A stretch of 64,000 bases of DNA from Liolophura sinensis (GCF_032854445.1 NC_088295.1:748501-812500), one strand, 5' to 3'; shown: positions 25,001-40,000, counted from the first letter of the stretch. The notes: generated by a model from the letters alone, not told the origin. Numbers and translations: made by a program.

Positions 25001-28000
25001 ACCTCTCCTTGTCATATTACACCTCTTTCTGTCATATTACACCTCAATCTGTCACATTACCACCCCCATCTATCATGTTACACTTCCCTCTGTCATTACA
25101 CCTGCACCTGCCTTATTTTACTTTCATCAATCATAACACCTTTGTTAGTCACATCACACCTCAATCTGTCACATTACTCCCCCCCGTCTATCATGTTACA
25201 CTTCCCTCTGTCATTACACCTGCACGTGCCTTATTTTACTTTCATCAATCATAACACCTTTGTTAGTCACATCACACCTCAATCTGTCACATTACATCCC
25301 CATCTATCATGTTACACTTCCCTCTGTCATTAAACCTGCACCTGCCTTATTTTACTTTCATCAATCATAACACCTTTGTTAGTCACATCACACCTCAATC
25401 TGTCACATTACACCCCCCCATCTATCGTGTTACACTTCCCTCTGTCATTACACCTGCACCTGCCTTATTTTACTTTCATCAATCATAACACCTTTGTTAG
25501 TCACATCACACCTCAATATGTCACATTACACCCCCATCTATCGTGTTACACTTCCCTCTGTCATTACACCTGCACCTGCCTTATTTTACTTTCATCAGTC
25601 ATAACACCTTTGTTAGTCACATCACACCTCAATATGTCACATTACACCCCCATCTATCGTGTTATACTTCCCTCTGTCATTACACCTGCACCTGCCTTAT
25701 TTTACTTTCATCAGTCACATCACACCTGTATCTGTCATATCACAACTCAGTCAGTAATACACAAATTACGTCTGTCATAACACACCTCCATCTGTCTTAA
25801 TCATTCATGTTGTAGAAATTATTTTAGTTTCAGTGTGGTTTGAACCGCTATGGGTATCTGTATACATGTAGGTAGTAATATGTAACAGAGTATGTACGCC
25901 CACTTCCTGTAGGTAGTAGTGTGTAACAGAGTATGTACGCCCACTTCCTATAGGTAGTAGTGTGTATCAGAGTATGTACGCCCACTTCCTGTAGGTAGTA
26001 GTGTGTAACAGTGTATGTACGCCCACTTCCTATAGGTAGTAGTGTGTATCAGAGTATGTACGCCCACTTCCTGTAGGTAGTAGTGTGTAACAGTGTATGT
26101 ACGCCCACTTCCTGTAGGTAGTAGTGTGTATCAGAGTATGTACGCCCACTTCCTGTAGGTAGTAGTGTGTAACAGTGTATGTACGCCCACTTCCTGTAGG
26201 TAGTAATGTGTATCAGGGTATGTACGCCCACTTCCTGTAGGTAGTAGTATGTAACAGAGTATGTACGCCCACTTCCTGTAGGTAGTAGTATGTAACAGAG
26301 TATGTACGCCGACTTCCTGTAGGTAGTAGTATGTAACAGAGTATGTACGCCCACTTCCTATAGGTAGTGGTGTGTAACAGAGTATGTACGCCCACTTCCT
26401 GTAGGTAGTAGTATGTAACAGTGTATGTGCACCCACTTCCTGTAGGTAGTAGTGTGTAACAGTGTATGTGCACCCACTTCCTGTAGGTAGTAGTGTGTAT
26501 TAGAGTATGTACGCCCACTTCCTGTAGGTAGTTGTGTGTATCAGGGTATGTACGCCCACTTCCTATAGGTAGTAGTATGTAACAGGGTATGTACGCCCAC
26601 TTCCTGTAGGTAGTAGTATGTAACAGAGTATGTACGCCCACTTCCTATAGGTAGTAGTATGTAACAGAGTATGTGCACCCACTTCCTGTAGGTAGTAGTG
26701 TGTAACAGTGTATGTGCACCCACTTCCTGTAGGTAGTAATGTGTATCAGGGTATGTACGCCCACTTCCTATAGGTAGTAATGTGTATCAGGGTATGTACG
26801 CCCACTTCCTATAGGTAGTAATGTGTATCAGGGTATGTACGCCCACTTCCTGTAGGTAGTAGTGTGTAACAGTGTATTTGCACCCACTTCCTGTAGGTAG
26901 TAATGTGTATCAGGGTATGTACGCCCACTTCCTATAGGTAGTAATGTGTATCAGGGTATGTGCGCCCACTTCCTATAGGTAGTAATGTGTATCAGGGTAT
27001 GTACGCCCACTTCCTGTAGGTAGTAGTGTGTATCAGGGTATGTACGCCCACTTCCTGTAGGTAGTAATGTGTATCAGGGTATGTACGCCCACTTCCTATA
27101 GGTAGTAATGTGTATCAGGGTATGTACGCCCACTTCCTATAGGTAGTAATGTGTATCAGGGTATGTACGCCCACTTCCTATAGGTAGTAATGTGTAACAG
27201 AGTATGTACACTCACTTCCTGTAGGCAGTGGTGTGTATCAGAGTACGTATGCCCACTTCCTGTAGGTAGTGGTGTGTATCAGAGTATGTACGCCCACTTC
27301 CTGTAGGTATTGGTGTGTATCAGAGTATGTACGCCCACTTCCTGTAGGTAGTTGTGTATATCAGAGTATGTACGCCAACTTCCTGTAGGTAGTTGTGTGT
27401 AACAGAGTATGTACACTCACTTCCTGTAGGCAGTGGTGTGTATCAGAGTACGTACGCCCACTTCCTGTCGGTAGTGGTGTGTATCAGAGTACGTACGCCC
27501 ACTTCCTGTAGGTAGTGGTGTGTATCAGAGTATGTACGCCCACTTCCTGTAGGCAGTAGTGTGTATCAGAGTATGTACACCCACTTCCTGTAGGCAGTGG
27601 TGTGTATCAGAGTATGTACGCCCACTTCCTGTATGTAGTAGTGTGTATCAGAGTATGTACGCCCACTTCCTGTATTTAGTATTGTGTATCAGAGTACGTA
27701 CACCCACTTCCTGTGGGCAGTGGTGTGTAACAGAGTATGTACGCCCACTTCTTGTAGGTAGTGGTGTGTATCAGAGTATGTACGCCCACTTCCTGTAGGC
27801 AGTGGTGTGTAACAGAGTATGTACGCCCACTTCCTGTCGGTAGTAGTGTGTATCAGAGTATGTAAGCCCACTTCCTTTAGGTAGTTGTGTGTATCAGAGT
27901 ATGTACGCCCACTTCCTGTAGGTAGTTGTGTATATCAGAGTATGTACGCCAACTTCCTGTAGGTAGTTGTGTGTAACAGAGTATGTACACTCACTTCCTG

Positions 28001-31000
28001 TAGGCAGTGGTGTGTATCAGAGTACGTACGCCCACTTCCTGTCGGTAGTGGTGTGTATCAGAGTACGTACGCCCACTTCCTGTAGGTAGTGGTGTGTATC
28101 AGAGTATGTACGCCCACTTCCTGTAGGCAGTAGTGTGTATCAGAGTATGTACACCCACTTCCTGTAGGCAGTGGTGTGTATCAGAGTATGTACACCCACT
28201 TCCTGTAGGCAGTGGTGTGTATCAGAGTATGTACGCCCACTTCCTCTATGTAGTAGTGTGTATCAGAGTATGTATGCCCACTTCCTGTATTTAGTATTGT
28301 GTATCAGAGTACGTACGCCCACTTCCTGTGGGCAGTGGTGTGTAACAGAGTATGTACGCCCACTTCTTGTAGGTAGTGGTGTGTATCAGAGTATGTACGC
28401 CCACTTCCTGTAGGCAGTGGTGTGTAACAGAGTATGTACGCCCACTTCCTGTCGGTAGTAGTGTGTATCAGAGTATGTAAGCCCACTTCCTTTAGGTAGT
28501 TGTGTGTATCAGAGTATGTACGCCCACTTCCTGTAGGCAGTGGTGTGTATCAGAGTATGTACGCCCACTTCCTGTAGGTAGTTGTGTGTATCAGAGTATG
28601 TACGCCCACTTCCTTTAGGTAGTAGTGTGTATCAGAGTATGTACGCCCACTTCCTATAGGTAGTGGTGTGTATCAGAGTATGTACGCCCACTTCCTGTAG
28701 GTAGTAGTGTGTATCAGAGTATGTACGCCCACTTCCTGTAGGTAGTAGTGTGTAACAGTGTATGTACGCCCACTTCCTATAGGTAGTAGTGTGTATCAGA
28801 GTATGTACGCCCACTTCCTGTAGGTAGTAGTGTGTAACAGTGTATGTACGCCCACTTCCTGTAGGTAGTAATGTGTATCAGGGTATGTACGCCCACTTCC
28901 TGTAGGTAGTAGTATGTAACAGAGTATGTACGCCCACTTCCTGTAGGTAGTAGTATGTAACAGAGTATGTACGCCGACTTCCTGTAGGTAGTAGTATGTA
29001 ACAGAGTATGTACGCCCACTTCCTATAGGTAGTGGTGTGTAACAGAGTATGTACGCCCACTTCCTGTAGGTAGTAGTATGTAACAGTGTATGTGCACCCA
29101 CTTCCTGTAGGTAGTAGTGTGTAACAGTGTATGTGCACCCACTTCCTGTAGGTAGTAGTGTGTATTAGAGTATGTACGCCCACTTCCTGTAGGTAGTTGT
29201 GTGTATCAGGGTATGTACGCCCACTTCCTGTAGGTAGTAGTATGTAACAGGGTATGTACGCCCACTTCCTGTAGGTAGTAGTATGTAACAGAGTATGTAC
29301 GCCCACTTCCTATAGGTAGTAGTATGTAACAGAGTATGTGCACCCACTTCCTGTAGGTAGTAGTGTGTAACAGTGTATGTGCACCCACTTCCTGTAGGTA
29401 GTAATGTGTATCAGGGTATGTACGCCCACTTCCTATAGGTAGTAATGTGTATCAGGGTATGTACGCCCACTTCCTATAGGTAGTAATGTGTATCAGGGTA
29501 TGTACGCCCACTTCCTGTAGGTAGTAGTGTGTAACAGTGTATGTGCACCCACTTCCTGTAGGTAGTAATGTGTATCAGGGTATGTACGCCCACTTCCTAT
29601 AGGTAGTAATGTGTATCAGGGTATGTGTGCCCACTTCCTATAGGTAGTAATGTGTATCAGGGTATGTACGCCCACTTCCTGTAGGTAGTAGTGTGTATCA
29701 GGGTATGTACGCCCACTTCCTGTAGGTAGTAATGTGTATCAGGGTATGTACGCCCACTTCCTATAGGTAGTAATGTGTATCAGGGTATGTACGCCCACTT
29801 CCTATAGGTAGTAATGTGTATCAGGGTATGTACGCCCACTTCCTATAGGTAGTAATGTGTAACAGAGTATGTACACTCACTTCCTGTAGGCAGTGGTGTG
29901 TATCAGAGTACGTACGCCCACTTCCTGTAGGTAGTGGTGTGTATCAGAGTATGTACGCCCACTTCCTGTAGGTATTGGTGTGTATCAGAGTATGTACGCC
30001 CACTTCCTGTAGGTAGTTGTGTATATCAGAGTATGTACGCCAACTTCCTGTAGGTAGTTGTGTGTAACAGAGTATGTACACTCACTTCCTGTAGGCAGTG
30101 GTGTGTATCAGAGTACGTACGCCCACTTCCTGTCGGTAGTGGTGTGTATCAGAGTACGTACGCCCACTTCCTGTAGGTAGTGGTGTGTATCAGAGTATGT
30201 ACGCCCACTTCCTGTAGGCAGTAGTGTGTATCAGAGTATGTACACCCACTTCCTGTAGGCAGTGGTGTGTATCAGAGTATGTACGCCCACTTCCTGTAGG
30301 CAGTGGTGTGTATCAGAGTATGTACGCCCACTTCCTGTATGTAGTAGTGTGTATCAGAGTATGTACGCCCACTTCCTGTATTTAGTATTGTGTATCAGAG
30401 TACGTACACCCACTTCCTGTGGGCAGTGGTGTGTAACAGAGTATGTACGCCCACTTCTTGTAGGTAGTGGTGTGTATCAGAGTATGTACGCCCACTTCCT
30501 GTAGGCAGTGGTGTGTAACAGAGTATGTACGCCCACTTCCTGTCGGTAGTAGTGTGTATCAGAGTATGTAAGCCCACTTCCTTTAGGTAGTTGTGTGTAT
30601 CAGAGTACGTACGCCCACTTCCTGTAGGTAGTTGTGTATATCAGAGTATGTACGCCAACTTCCTGTAGGTAGTTGTGTGTAACAGAGTATGTACACTCAC
30701 TTCCTGTAGGCAGTGGTGTGTATCAGAGTACGTACGCCCACTTCCTGTCGGTAGTGGTGTGTATCAGAGTACGTACGCCCACTTCCTGTAGGTAGTGGTG
30801 TGTATCAGAGTATGTACGCCCACTTCCTGTAGGCAGTAGTGTGTATCAGAGTATGTACACCCACTTCCTGTAGGCAGTGGTGTGTATCAGAGTATGTACG
30901 CCCACTTCCTGTAGGCAGTGGTGTGTATCAGAGTATGTACGCCCACTTCCTGTATGTAGTAGTGTGTATCAGAGTATGTACGCCCACTTCCTGTATTTAG

Positions 31001-34000
31001 TATTGTGTATCAGAGTACGTACGCCCACTTCCTGTGGGCAGTGGTGTGTAACAGAGTATGTATGCCCACTTCTTGTAGGTAGTGGTGTGTATCAGAGTAT
31101 GTACGCCCACTTCCTGTAGGCAGTGGTGTGTAACAGAGTATGTACGCCCACTTCCTGTCGGTAGTAGTGTGTATCAGAGTATGTAAGCCCACTTCCTTTA
31201 GGTAGTTGTGTGTATCAGAGTATGTACGCCCACTTCCTGTAGGCAGTGGTGTGTATCAGAGTATGTACGCCCCACTTCCTGTAGGTAGTTGTGTGTATCA
31301 GAGTATGTACGCCCACTTCCTTTAGGTAGTAGTGTGTATCAGAGTATGTACGCCCACTTTCTGTAGTAGTGGTGTGTATCAGAGTATGTACGCCCACTTC
31401 CTGTAGGTAGTAGTGTGTATCAGAGTGTGTACGCCCACTTCCTGTATGTAGTGGTGTGTATCAGAGTATGTACGCCCACTTCCTGTATGTAGTGGTGTGT
31501 ATCAGAGTATGTACGGCCATTTCCTGTAGGTAGTGTGTGTATCAGAGTATGTACGCCCACTTCCTGTAGGTAGTGGTGTGTATCAGAGTACGTACGCCCA
31601 CTTCTGTAGGTAGTTGTGTGTATCAGAGTACGTACGCCCACTTCCTGTAGGCAGTGGTGTGTATCAGAGTATGTACGCCCACTTCCTGTAGGTAGTAGTG
31701 TGTATCAGAGTACGTACGCCCACTTCCTGTAGGTAGTTGTGTGTATCAGAGTATGTACGCCCACTTCCTGTAGGTAGTAGTGTGTATCAGAGTATGTACG
31801 CCCACTTCCTGTAGGTAGTAGTGTGTAACAGAGTATGTACGCCCACTTCCTGTAGGTAGTGGTGTGTATCAGAGTATGTACGCCCACTTCCTGTAGGTAG
31901 TAGTGTGTAACAGAGTATGTATGCTCACTTCCTGTAGGCAGTGGTATGTATCAGAATATGTACACCCACTTCCTATAGGTAGTGGTGTGTATCAGAGTAC
32001 GTACGCCCACTTCCTGTAGGCAGTGGTGTGTATCAGAGTATGTACGCCCACTTCCTGTAGGTAGTGGTGTGTAACAGAGTATGAACGCCCACTTCCTGTA
32101 GGCAGTGGTGTGTATCAGAGTATGTACACCCACTTCCTGTAGGCAGTGGTGTGTATCAGAGTATGTACACCCACTTCCTGTAGGCAGTAGTGTGTATCAG
32201 AGTATGTACGCCCACTTCCTGTAGATAGTAGTGTGTATCAGAGTATGTACGCCCCACTTCCTGTAGGCAGTAGTGTGTATCAGAGTATGTACACCCACTT
32301 CCTGTAGGTAGTGGTGTGTATCAGAGTATGTACACGCACTTCCTGTAGGTAGTGGTGGTGTATCAGAGTACGTACGCCCACTTCCTGTAGGCAGTGGTGT
32401 GTATCAGAGTATGTACGCCCACTTCCTGTATGTAGTAGTGTGTAACAGAGTATGTACGCCCACTTCCTGTAGGTAGTAGTGTGTATCAGAGAACGTACGC
32501 CCACTTCCTGTGGGCAGTGGCGTGTAACAGAGTATGTACGCCCACTTCCTGTAGGTAGTAGTGTGTATCAGAGTATGTACGCCCACTTCCTGTAGGTAAT
32601 AGTGTGTATCAGAGTATGTACGCCCACTTCCTGTAGGTAGTGGTGTGTTTCAGAGTATGTACGCCCACTTCCTGTAACCCTTTAGTATACCAGCAGGAGT
32701 TTAGTAATATGTGTTCAAAGTATTCATTTTATCACCACATATTCACTGACGGTTCAAGAATGATGATGGCGTGGCTTCTGCCGCTGTCCTTGGACCCAGA
32801 ACCGTTTCAACTCGGTTTCCAAGATTCCTGTTCTGTATTTACTGCGGAAGCCAAGGGCAATTTGTGCGCACTTCGGTCCATTCCAGAGCTAGGAGGTAGC
32901 AGATTTTCTCATCTGCTTTGACTCCCTTTCCTGCTCCAGGCAATTCGGGCTAGTTCGCCTGTACATCCAGACATTCTGTCTATCAGGGAGATGTTTAAAC
33001 GGACTTAATGAAGATTTTATCATTGTCTTTTGTTGGGTGCCCGGGCATATGGGTATCCCCTGGGAATACTGCTGCAGATGAAGCCGCGAGGGCGGCTTTG
33101 CATTCCGTTACTGCCCAAACTGACGTTCCATATTCGGACTTGCGTTCACTTATTTGCTCCTATATCAAGCGCTTGTTTCAGGCTCAATGGGATGGCCAGA
33201 CAACCAACAAACTGCATGATATTCATCAGTTTGTTGGTCCAGTGCCTTCCCTTTCATGGCATCGTCTCCGCTCTTGCATTTTGAGGAGGTGTCGTATCGG
33301 TCACACACGTGCTACGCATGGGTATTTGTTAAAAGGAGAAGATGCTCCTCATTGCTTTGCTTGTGATCAACGGTTCACAGTCAAGCACATATTGCTTGAC
33401 TGTGGCGACTTTGCTCCTGTACGAGATTCCTTTTATCACGTGAGCTCTCTTTCAGAACTTTTCAATTCTGTAGAAAGTGATACTATTTTTGACTTTCTCT
33501 CTGCCATTGGTATGGCAGGAAAGCTGTAATTTTAAACTACCGTCTGTGTTTGTTATGTGACTTTTGGTGTCCTTTTTGACTGAATAGTAAATGAATTATC
33601 CGTAGTAGATCGACTATTTGACGTTTTATTGTCGCGATAAAACTGAAATATTGTTGAAAGCGACGTTAAAACTTTCACTCACTCACTCACTCCCACTTCC
33701 TGTAGGTAGTGGTGTGTATCAGAGTATGTACACCCACTTCCTGTAGGTAGTAGTGTGTATCAGAGTATGTACGCCCACTTCCTGTAGGTAGTGGTGTGTA
33801 TCAGAGTACGTACGCCCACTTCCTGTAGGTAGTGGTGTGTATCAGAGTATGTACGCCCACTTCCTGTAGGTAGTAGTGTGTAACAGAGTATGTACGTCCA
33901 CTTCCTGTATGTAGTGGTGTGTATCAGAGTACGTACGCCCACTTCCTGTAGGCAGTGGTGTGTATCAGAGTATGTACGCCCACTTCCTGTAGGTAGTGGT

Positions 34001-37000
34001 GTGTATCAGAGTACGTACGCCCACTTCCTGTAGGTAGTGGTGTGTATCAGAGTATGTACGCCCACTTCCTGTAGGTAGTAGTGTGTAACAGAGTATGTAC
34101 GTCCACTTCCTGTATGTAGTGGTGTGTATCAGAGTACGTACGCCCACTTCCTGTAGGCAGTGGTGTGTATCAGAGTATGTACGCCCACTTCCTGTAGGTA
34201 GTGGTGTGTATCAGAGTATGTACGCCCACTTCCTGTAGGTAGTGGTGTGTAACAGAGTATGTACACCCACTTTTTGTAGGCAGTAGTGTGTATCAGAGTA
34301 TGTACGCCCACTTCCTGTAGATAGTAGTGTGTATCAGAGTATGTTTCCTGTGGTCACAAAGCATACGGAGCGTTTTGACCAGTTCATTATATATCGTATA
34401 TATGTTGTATATATGTAGTGCAACTATATGTCTAGCGGGCAGATACGCCCCTTGCCTTGACACAGGTTAACAAGTATTGACCACTGGTGTGGTCAAGGTT
34501 ACCTTGGTTCTAGTGCATGCATGGCACATGCACTTATGTCAAGTGCATCTTAAGGAGAAATGAATAAAAGCAATGGGAAGCCTCCAGTTTGCAGACTTAA
34601 TATCTTGTCTCCGACTTATCTCGTTTCTGTGTTGTTCTTCTGTCAACTGGTCTTTAAAGTCAGTACCCAGTCCAATACTGGGACGAGCCTGGAGTTATAT
34701 GCAATGGGCGCCCCCAACCTGCTCAAGTGACAAGCCCTAACATTGAGCACGAAAAAGTTGCAAAAGTTTGCAATGTGTTACACCTCCAGCTGTTGCAATA
34801 CACTTGTAATATTACACATCAGTCTGTCCATGTTACATTCTCCATTTGTTACATTACACCTACCTCTGACATGTCACAACTCTATCAGTCATACATGTAT
34901 TATTCAGTCAGTCACATTACACCCCATCTGTCACATTACAGCACTGCCTGTCACATTACACGTCTGTCATATTAAACCTCCCTCTGCCACATTACACCTC
35001 CATCTATCATATTACTCCTCCATCTGTCATATTACACCAACTGTCATATTTCACCTCCATGCTTGTTATTTGTCATATTATGTACATGTAGATCTCCAAC
35101 TGTCATGTTTCACCTCCGTGCATGTTATTTGTCGTACTATGTGCATGTAGATCTCCAAGTGTCATTTCACCTCCATGCGTGTTATTTGTCGTACTATGTA
35201 CATGTAGATCTCCAAGTGTCATGTTTCACCTCCATGCATGTTATTTGTCGTACTATGTACATGTACATCTTGGGCTATCATATTTCACCTCCATGCATGT
35301 TATTTGTCGTACTATGTACATATAGATCTCCAAGTGTCATGTTTCACCTCCATGCGTGTTATTTGTAGTACTATGTACATGTCGATCTCCGACTGTCATG
35401 TTTCACCTCCACGCATGTTATTTGTAGTACTATGTACATGTAGATCTCCAACTGTCATGTTTCACCTCCACGCATGTTATTTGTAGGTGCTATGTACATG
35501 TACATCTTGGGCTATCATATTTCACCTCCATGCATGTTATTTGTCGTACTATGTACATGTAGATCTCCAGCTGTCATGTTCACCTCCATGCATGTTATTT
35601 GTAGTACTACGTACATGTACATCTTGGGCTATCATATTTCACCTCCATGCATGTTATTTGTAATACTATGTATGTGTACGTCTCCAACTGTCATATTTCA
35701 CCTCCATGCATGTTATTTGTAGTGCTATGTACATATAGATCTCCAAGTGTCATGTTTCACCTCCATGCATGGTTATTTGTAGTACTATGTACATGTCGAT
35801 CTCCACTGTCATGTTTCACCTCCATGCGTGTTATTTGTAGTACTATGTATGTGTACGTCTCAGCTGTCATGTTTCACCTCCATGCGTGTTATTTGTAGTA
35901 CTATGTACATGTAGATCTCCAACTGTCATGTTTCACCTCCATGCGTGTTGTTTGTAGTACTATGTACATGTAGATCTCCACTGTCATGTTTCACCTCCAT
36001 GCGTGTTATTTGTAGTACTATGTATGTGTACGTCTCCAACTGTCATGTTTCACCTCCATGCATGTTATTTGTAGTACTATGTACATGTAGATCTCCAACT
36101 GTCATGTTTCACCTCCTAGCGTGTTATTTGTAGTACTATGTACATGTACGTCCCCAACTGTCATGTTTCACCTCCATGCGTGTTATTTGTAGTACTATGT
36201 ATGTGTACATCTCCAACTGTCATGTTTCACCTCCATGCGTGTTATTTGTAGTACTATGTACATGTATGTCCCCAACTGTCATATTTCACCTCCATGCATG
36301 TTATTTGTAGTACTATGTACATGTACGTCTCCAGTTGTCATGTTTCAGCTCCATGCGTGTTATTTGTAGTACTATGTACATGTAGATCTCCAACTGTCAT
36401 GTTTCACCTCCATGCATGTTATTTGTAGTACTATGTACATGTAGATCTCCAGCTGTCATGTTTCTCCTCCATGCGTGTTATTTGTAGTACTATGTACATG
36501 TAGATCTCCAGCTGTCATGTTTCACCTCCACGCATGTTATTTGTAGTACTATATACATGTACATCTCCGTCATGTTTCACCTCCATGCATGTTATTTGTA
36601 GTACTGTGTACATGTAGATCTCCAACGGTCATGTTTCACCTCCATGCATGTTATTTGTCATAGTATGTGGATTTCCAACTGTCATGTTTCACCTCTATAT
36701 ATGTTATTTGTAATACTATGTATGTGTATGTCTCCAACTGTCATATTTCACCTCCAGGCATGTTATTTGCCGTACTATGTACTGTGTACATCTTGGGCTT
36801 GTCATATTTCACCTCCGAGCATGTTATTTGTAGTACTATGTACATCTCCAACTGTCATATTTTTTGTACTATGTACATGCACATCTCCAACTGTCATATT
36901 TTACCTCATGTTAATGTTATATTTATGATATTATGATAGTGTGTCTGAAATGTATGTATCACTATACTTAGAATTGTGCCTGCCACTAACCTATACATAC

Positions 37001-40000
37001 TTGTTTACGTTTACACCTCTTATGATGACTTCAGATGTGATATCTAAACTATTAGTTTGTTGTTATTGTTGTCAGGGTCATGACACGACAGCAGCTGCTG
37101 CTAACTGGGCTGTCCACTTGCTGGGATCCCATCCTGGGGTCCAGCAGAAGGCACAAGAAGAGGTGGACAAGATCTTTGGTAAGTACTCTCATTACCTCAT
37201 TCTCAGGTTACCAAGGTCAAAGGTAGATGAATTGTAACTGTTTTATTCCTCTTTTGGCTTTAAGTTCCTTCAGATCCTTTAGCAAACTGACTGGAATGCC
37301 TATTTGTTTGGATTCATTATTATATTTTAAAGGAACTTTTATTTGAACTTGGAGTATCCATGGCCAGGATGTTAGTGTGCCATCACGGTGCAATGACTCA
37401 GAAGCCTCTCACCAATGCAGTTGCCTTGAGATAATTTCAGCCCATGCTGCCTTTCTCTGTGGCTGTATTTGGGAAGGTCTGTCAGCGACCTGCGGATGGT
37501 CGTAGGTTTTCTCCAGGCTCTGCCCGGTTTCCTCCCACCATAATGCTTCCCGCAGTCATATAAGTGAAATATTCTTGAGTATGGCATAAAACACCAATCA
37601 AATAAATAAAAAAATTTCAACTGCCTGTGTGTGAGTGATGCAGATTTATCTCCTATTTCTTTTACATCTAACTACTTATATGTTTTGCCCAGTGTTATCA
37701 TGTGACAGAAAGATTATTAAATTTGACGCTGTAATTTTTACTGTAATAAAAATGTGAATGTGAATGTACAGGAGACAGTGAGCGGCCTGCCTCAATGGAA
37801 GATCTGAAGGAGATGAAATACTTGGAGTGTGTTATCAAGGTAATTGATTTTGTTATCTTTCCTGTCACACAACTACTGAAAGCATGCGATCTGTTAGGGC
37901 ATTAGCCCTTGTATAAGGGGGGGTATTAGTACAGTTAATTGCAAATGCCTGACCAACTACTTGTTATGTGTACATATTAACACGTCCTACTCAGGTTCCC
38001 AGAACCTCCTGTGCACAACCACAGATTTCTGCCAACTGTATTTCCTTTGTCGTTAGCTTGATGTATAAATAACATTACCTCCGTTATTAATGTTCAAGTT
38101 TTAGCAAGTTTCTGATATAAACTGTGTCTCTTTTATTGTTGATTTGATTTGCACCTTCTTTAATGTTGGTTTTAGGAAGCTTTGCGTCTTTACCCCTCAG
38201 TGCCATTTTTTGGCAGGACACTGACTGAGGATGTCACCATAGGTGAGCTACCCTACTGTCATTGATTTCTACATCAAAATAGGTGATCTAAATAGAACTT
38301 TCACCTAAATGCTGGATATTACAAAACCATGTGTAGAGTAGACGATTCCCTGTTAACCCAGTGTGCAGAGTAATGAGTTGTGGTTGGTGATGGTTGTGTG
38401 TGCAGAGTGAATGAATTGTGATTTGTGATAATTGTGTGTGCAGAGTGAATGAGTTGTGATTGGTGATGGTTGTGTGTGCAGAGTGAATGAGTTGTGGTTG
38501 GTGATGGTTGTGTGTGCAGAGTGAATGAGTTGTGATTGGTGATGGTTGTGTGTGCAGAGTGAATGAGTTGTGATTGGTGATGGTTGTGTGTGTAGTTTGA
38601 ATGAGTTGTGATTGGTGATGGTTGTGTGTGCAGAGTGAATGAGTTATGATTGGTGATGGTTGTGTGTGCAGAGTGAATGAGTTGTGATTGGTGATGGTTG
38701 TGTGTGCAGAGTGAATGAGTTGTGATTGGTGATGGTTGTGTGTGTAGTTTGAATGAGTTGTGATTGGTGATGGTTGTGTGTTTAGAGTGAATGAGTTATG
38801 ATTGGTGATGGTTGTGTGTGCAGAGTGAATGAGTTGTGATTGGTAATAATTATGTGTGTAGTTTGAATGAGTTATGATTGGTGATGGTTGTGTGTGCAGT
38901 GAATGAGTTGTGATTGCTGATAATTTTGTGTCCAGAGTGAATGAGTTGTGATAGGTGATGGTTGTGTGTGCAGAGTGAATGAGTTGTGATTGGTGATAAT
39001 TGTGTGTGTAGTTTGAATGAGTTGTGATAGGTGATGGTTGTGTGTGCAGAGTAAATGAGTTGTTATTGCTGATAATTGTGTGTGTAGTTTGAATGAGTTA
39101 TGATTGGTAATGGTTGTGTGTGCAGAGTAAATGAGGTGTGATTGCTGATAACTGTGTGTGTAGTTTGAATTAGTTGTGATTGGTGATGGTTGTGTGTGCA
39201 AAGTGAATGAGTTGTGATTGCTGATAATTTTGTGTCCAGAGTGAATGAGTTGTGATTGGTGATGGTTGTGTGTGCAGAGTAATGAGTTGTGATTGCTGAT
39301 AATTGTGTGTGTAGTTTGAATGGGTTGTGATTGGTGATGGTTGTGTGTGCAGTGAATGAGATGTGATTGCTGATAATTGTGTGTGTAATTTGAATGAGTT
39401 GTGATTGGTGATGGTTGTGTGTGCAGAGTGAATGAGTTGTGATTGCTGATAATTGTGTGTGTAGTTTGAATGAGTTGTGAGTGGTGATGGTTGTGTGAGC
39501 AATGAATGAGTTGTGATTGCTGATAATTGTGTGTGTAATTTGAATGAGTTGTGATTGGTGATGGTTGTGTTTACAGAGTAATGAGTTTTGATTGCTGATA
39601 ATTGTGTGTGTAATTTGAATGGGTTGTGATTGGTAATGGTTGTGTGTGCAGAGTGAATGAGTTGTGATTTGCCGATAATTGTGTGTGTAGTTTGAATGAG
39701 TTGCGATTGTTGATGGTTGTGTGTGCAGAGTGAATGAGTTGATAGGGGTAATAATTGTGTGTTTAGAGTGAATGACTTGTGATTGGTGATAATTGTATGT
39801 GCAGAGTGAATGAGCTGTGGTTGGTGATGGTTGTGTGTGTAGAGTGAAAGAGTTGTGATTGGTGATGGTTGTGTGTGCAGCGTGAATAAGATGTGATCGG
39901 CGATAATTGTGTGTGTAGTTTGATTGAGTTATGATTGGTGGTGGGTGTGTGTGCAGAGTGAATGATTTGTGATTGATGGTAATTGTGTGTGCAGAGTGAA

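Noticed and set aside
26049-34311. Repeated 60-142 codon frames with a 41-residue period
   Set aside because: Shadows of the 41-bp satellite (3 x 41 bp = 41 codons).
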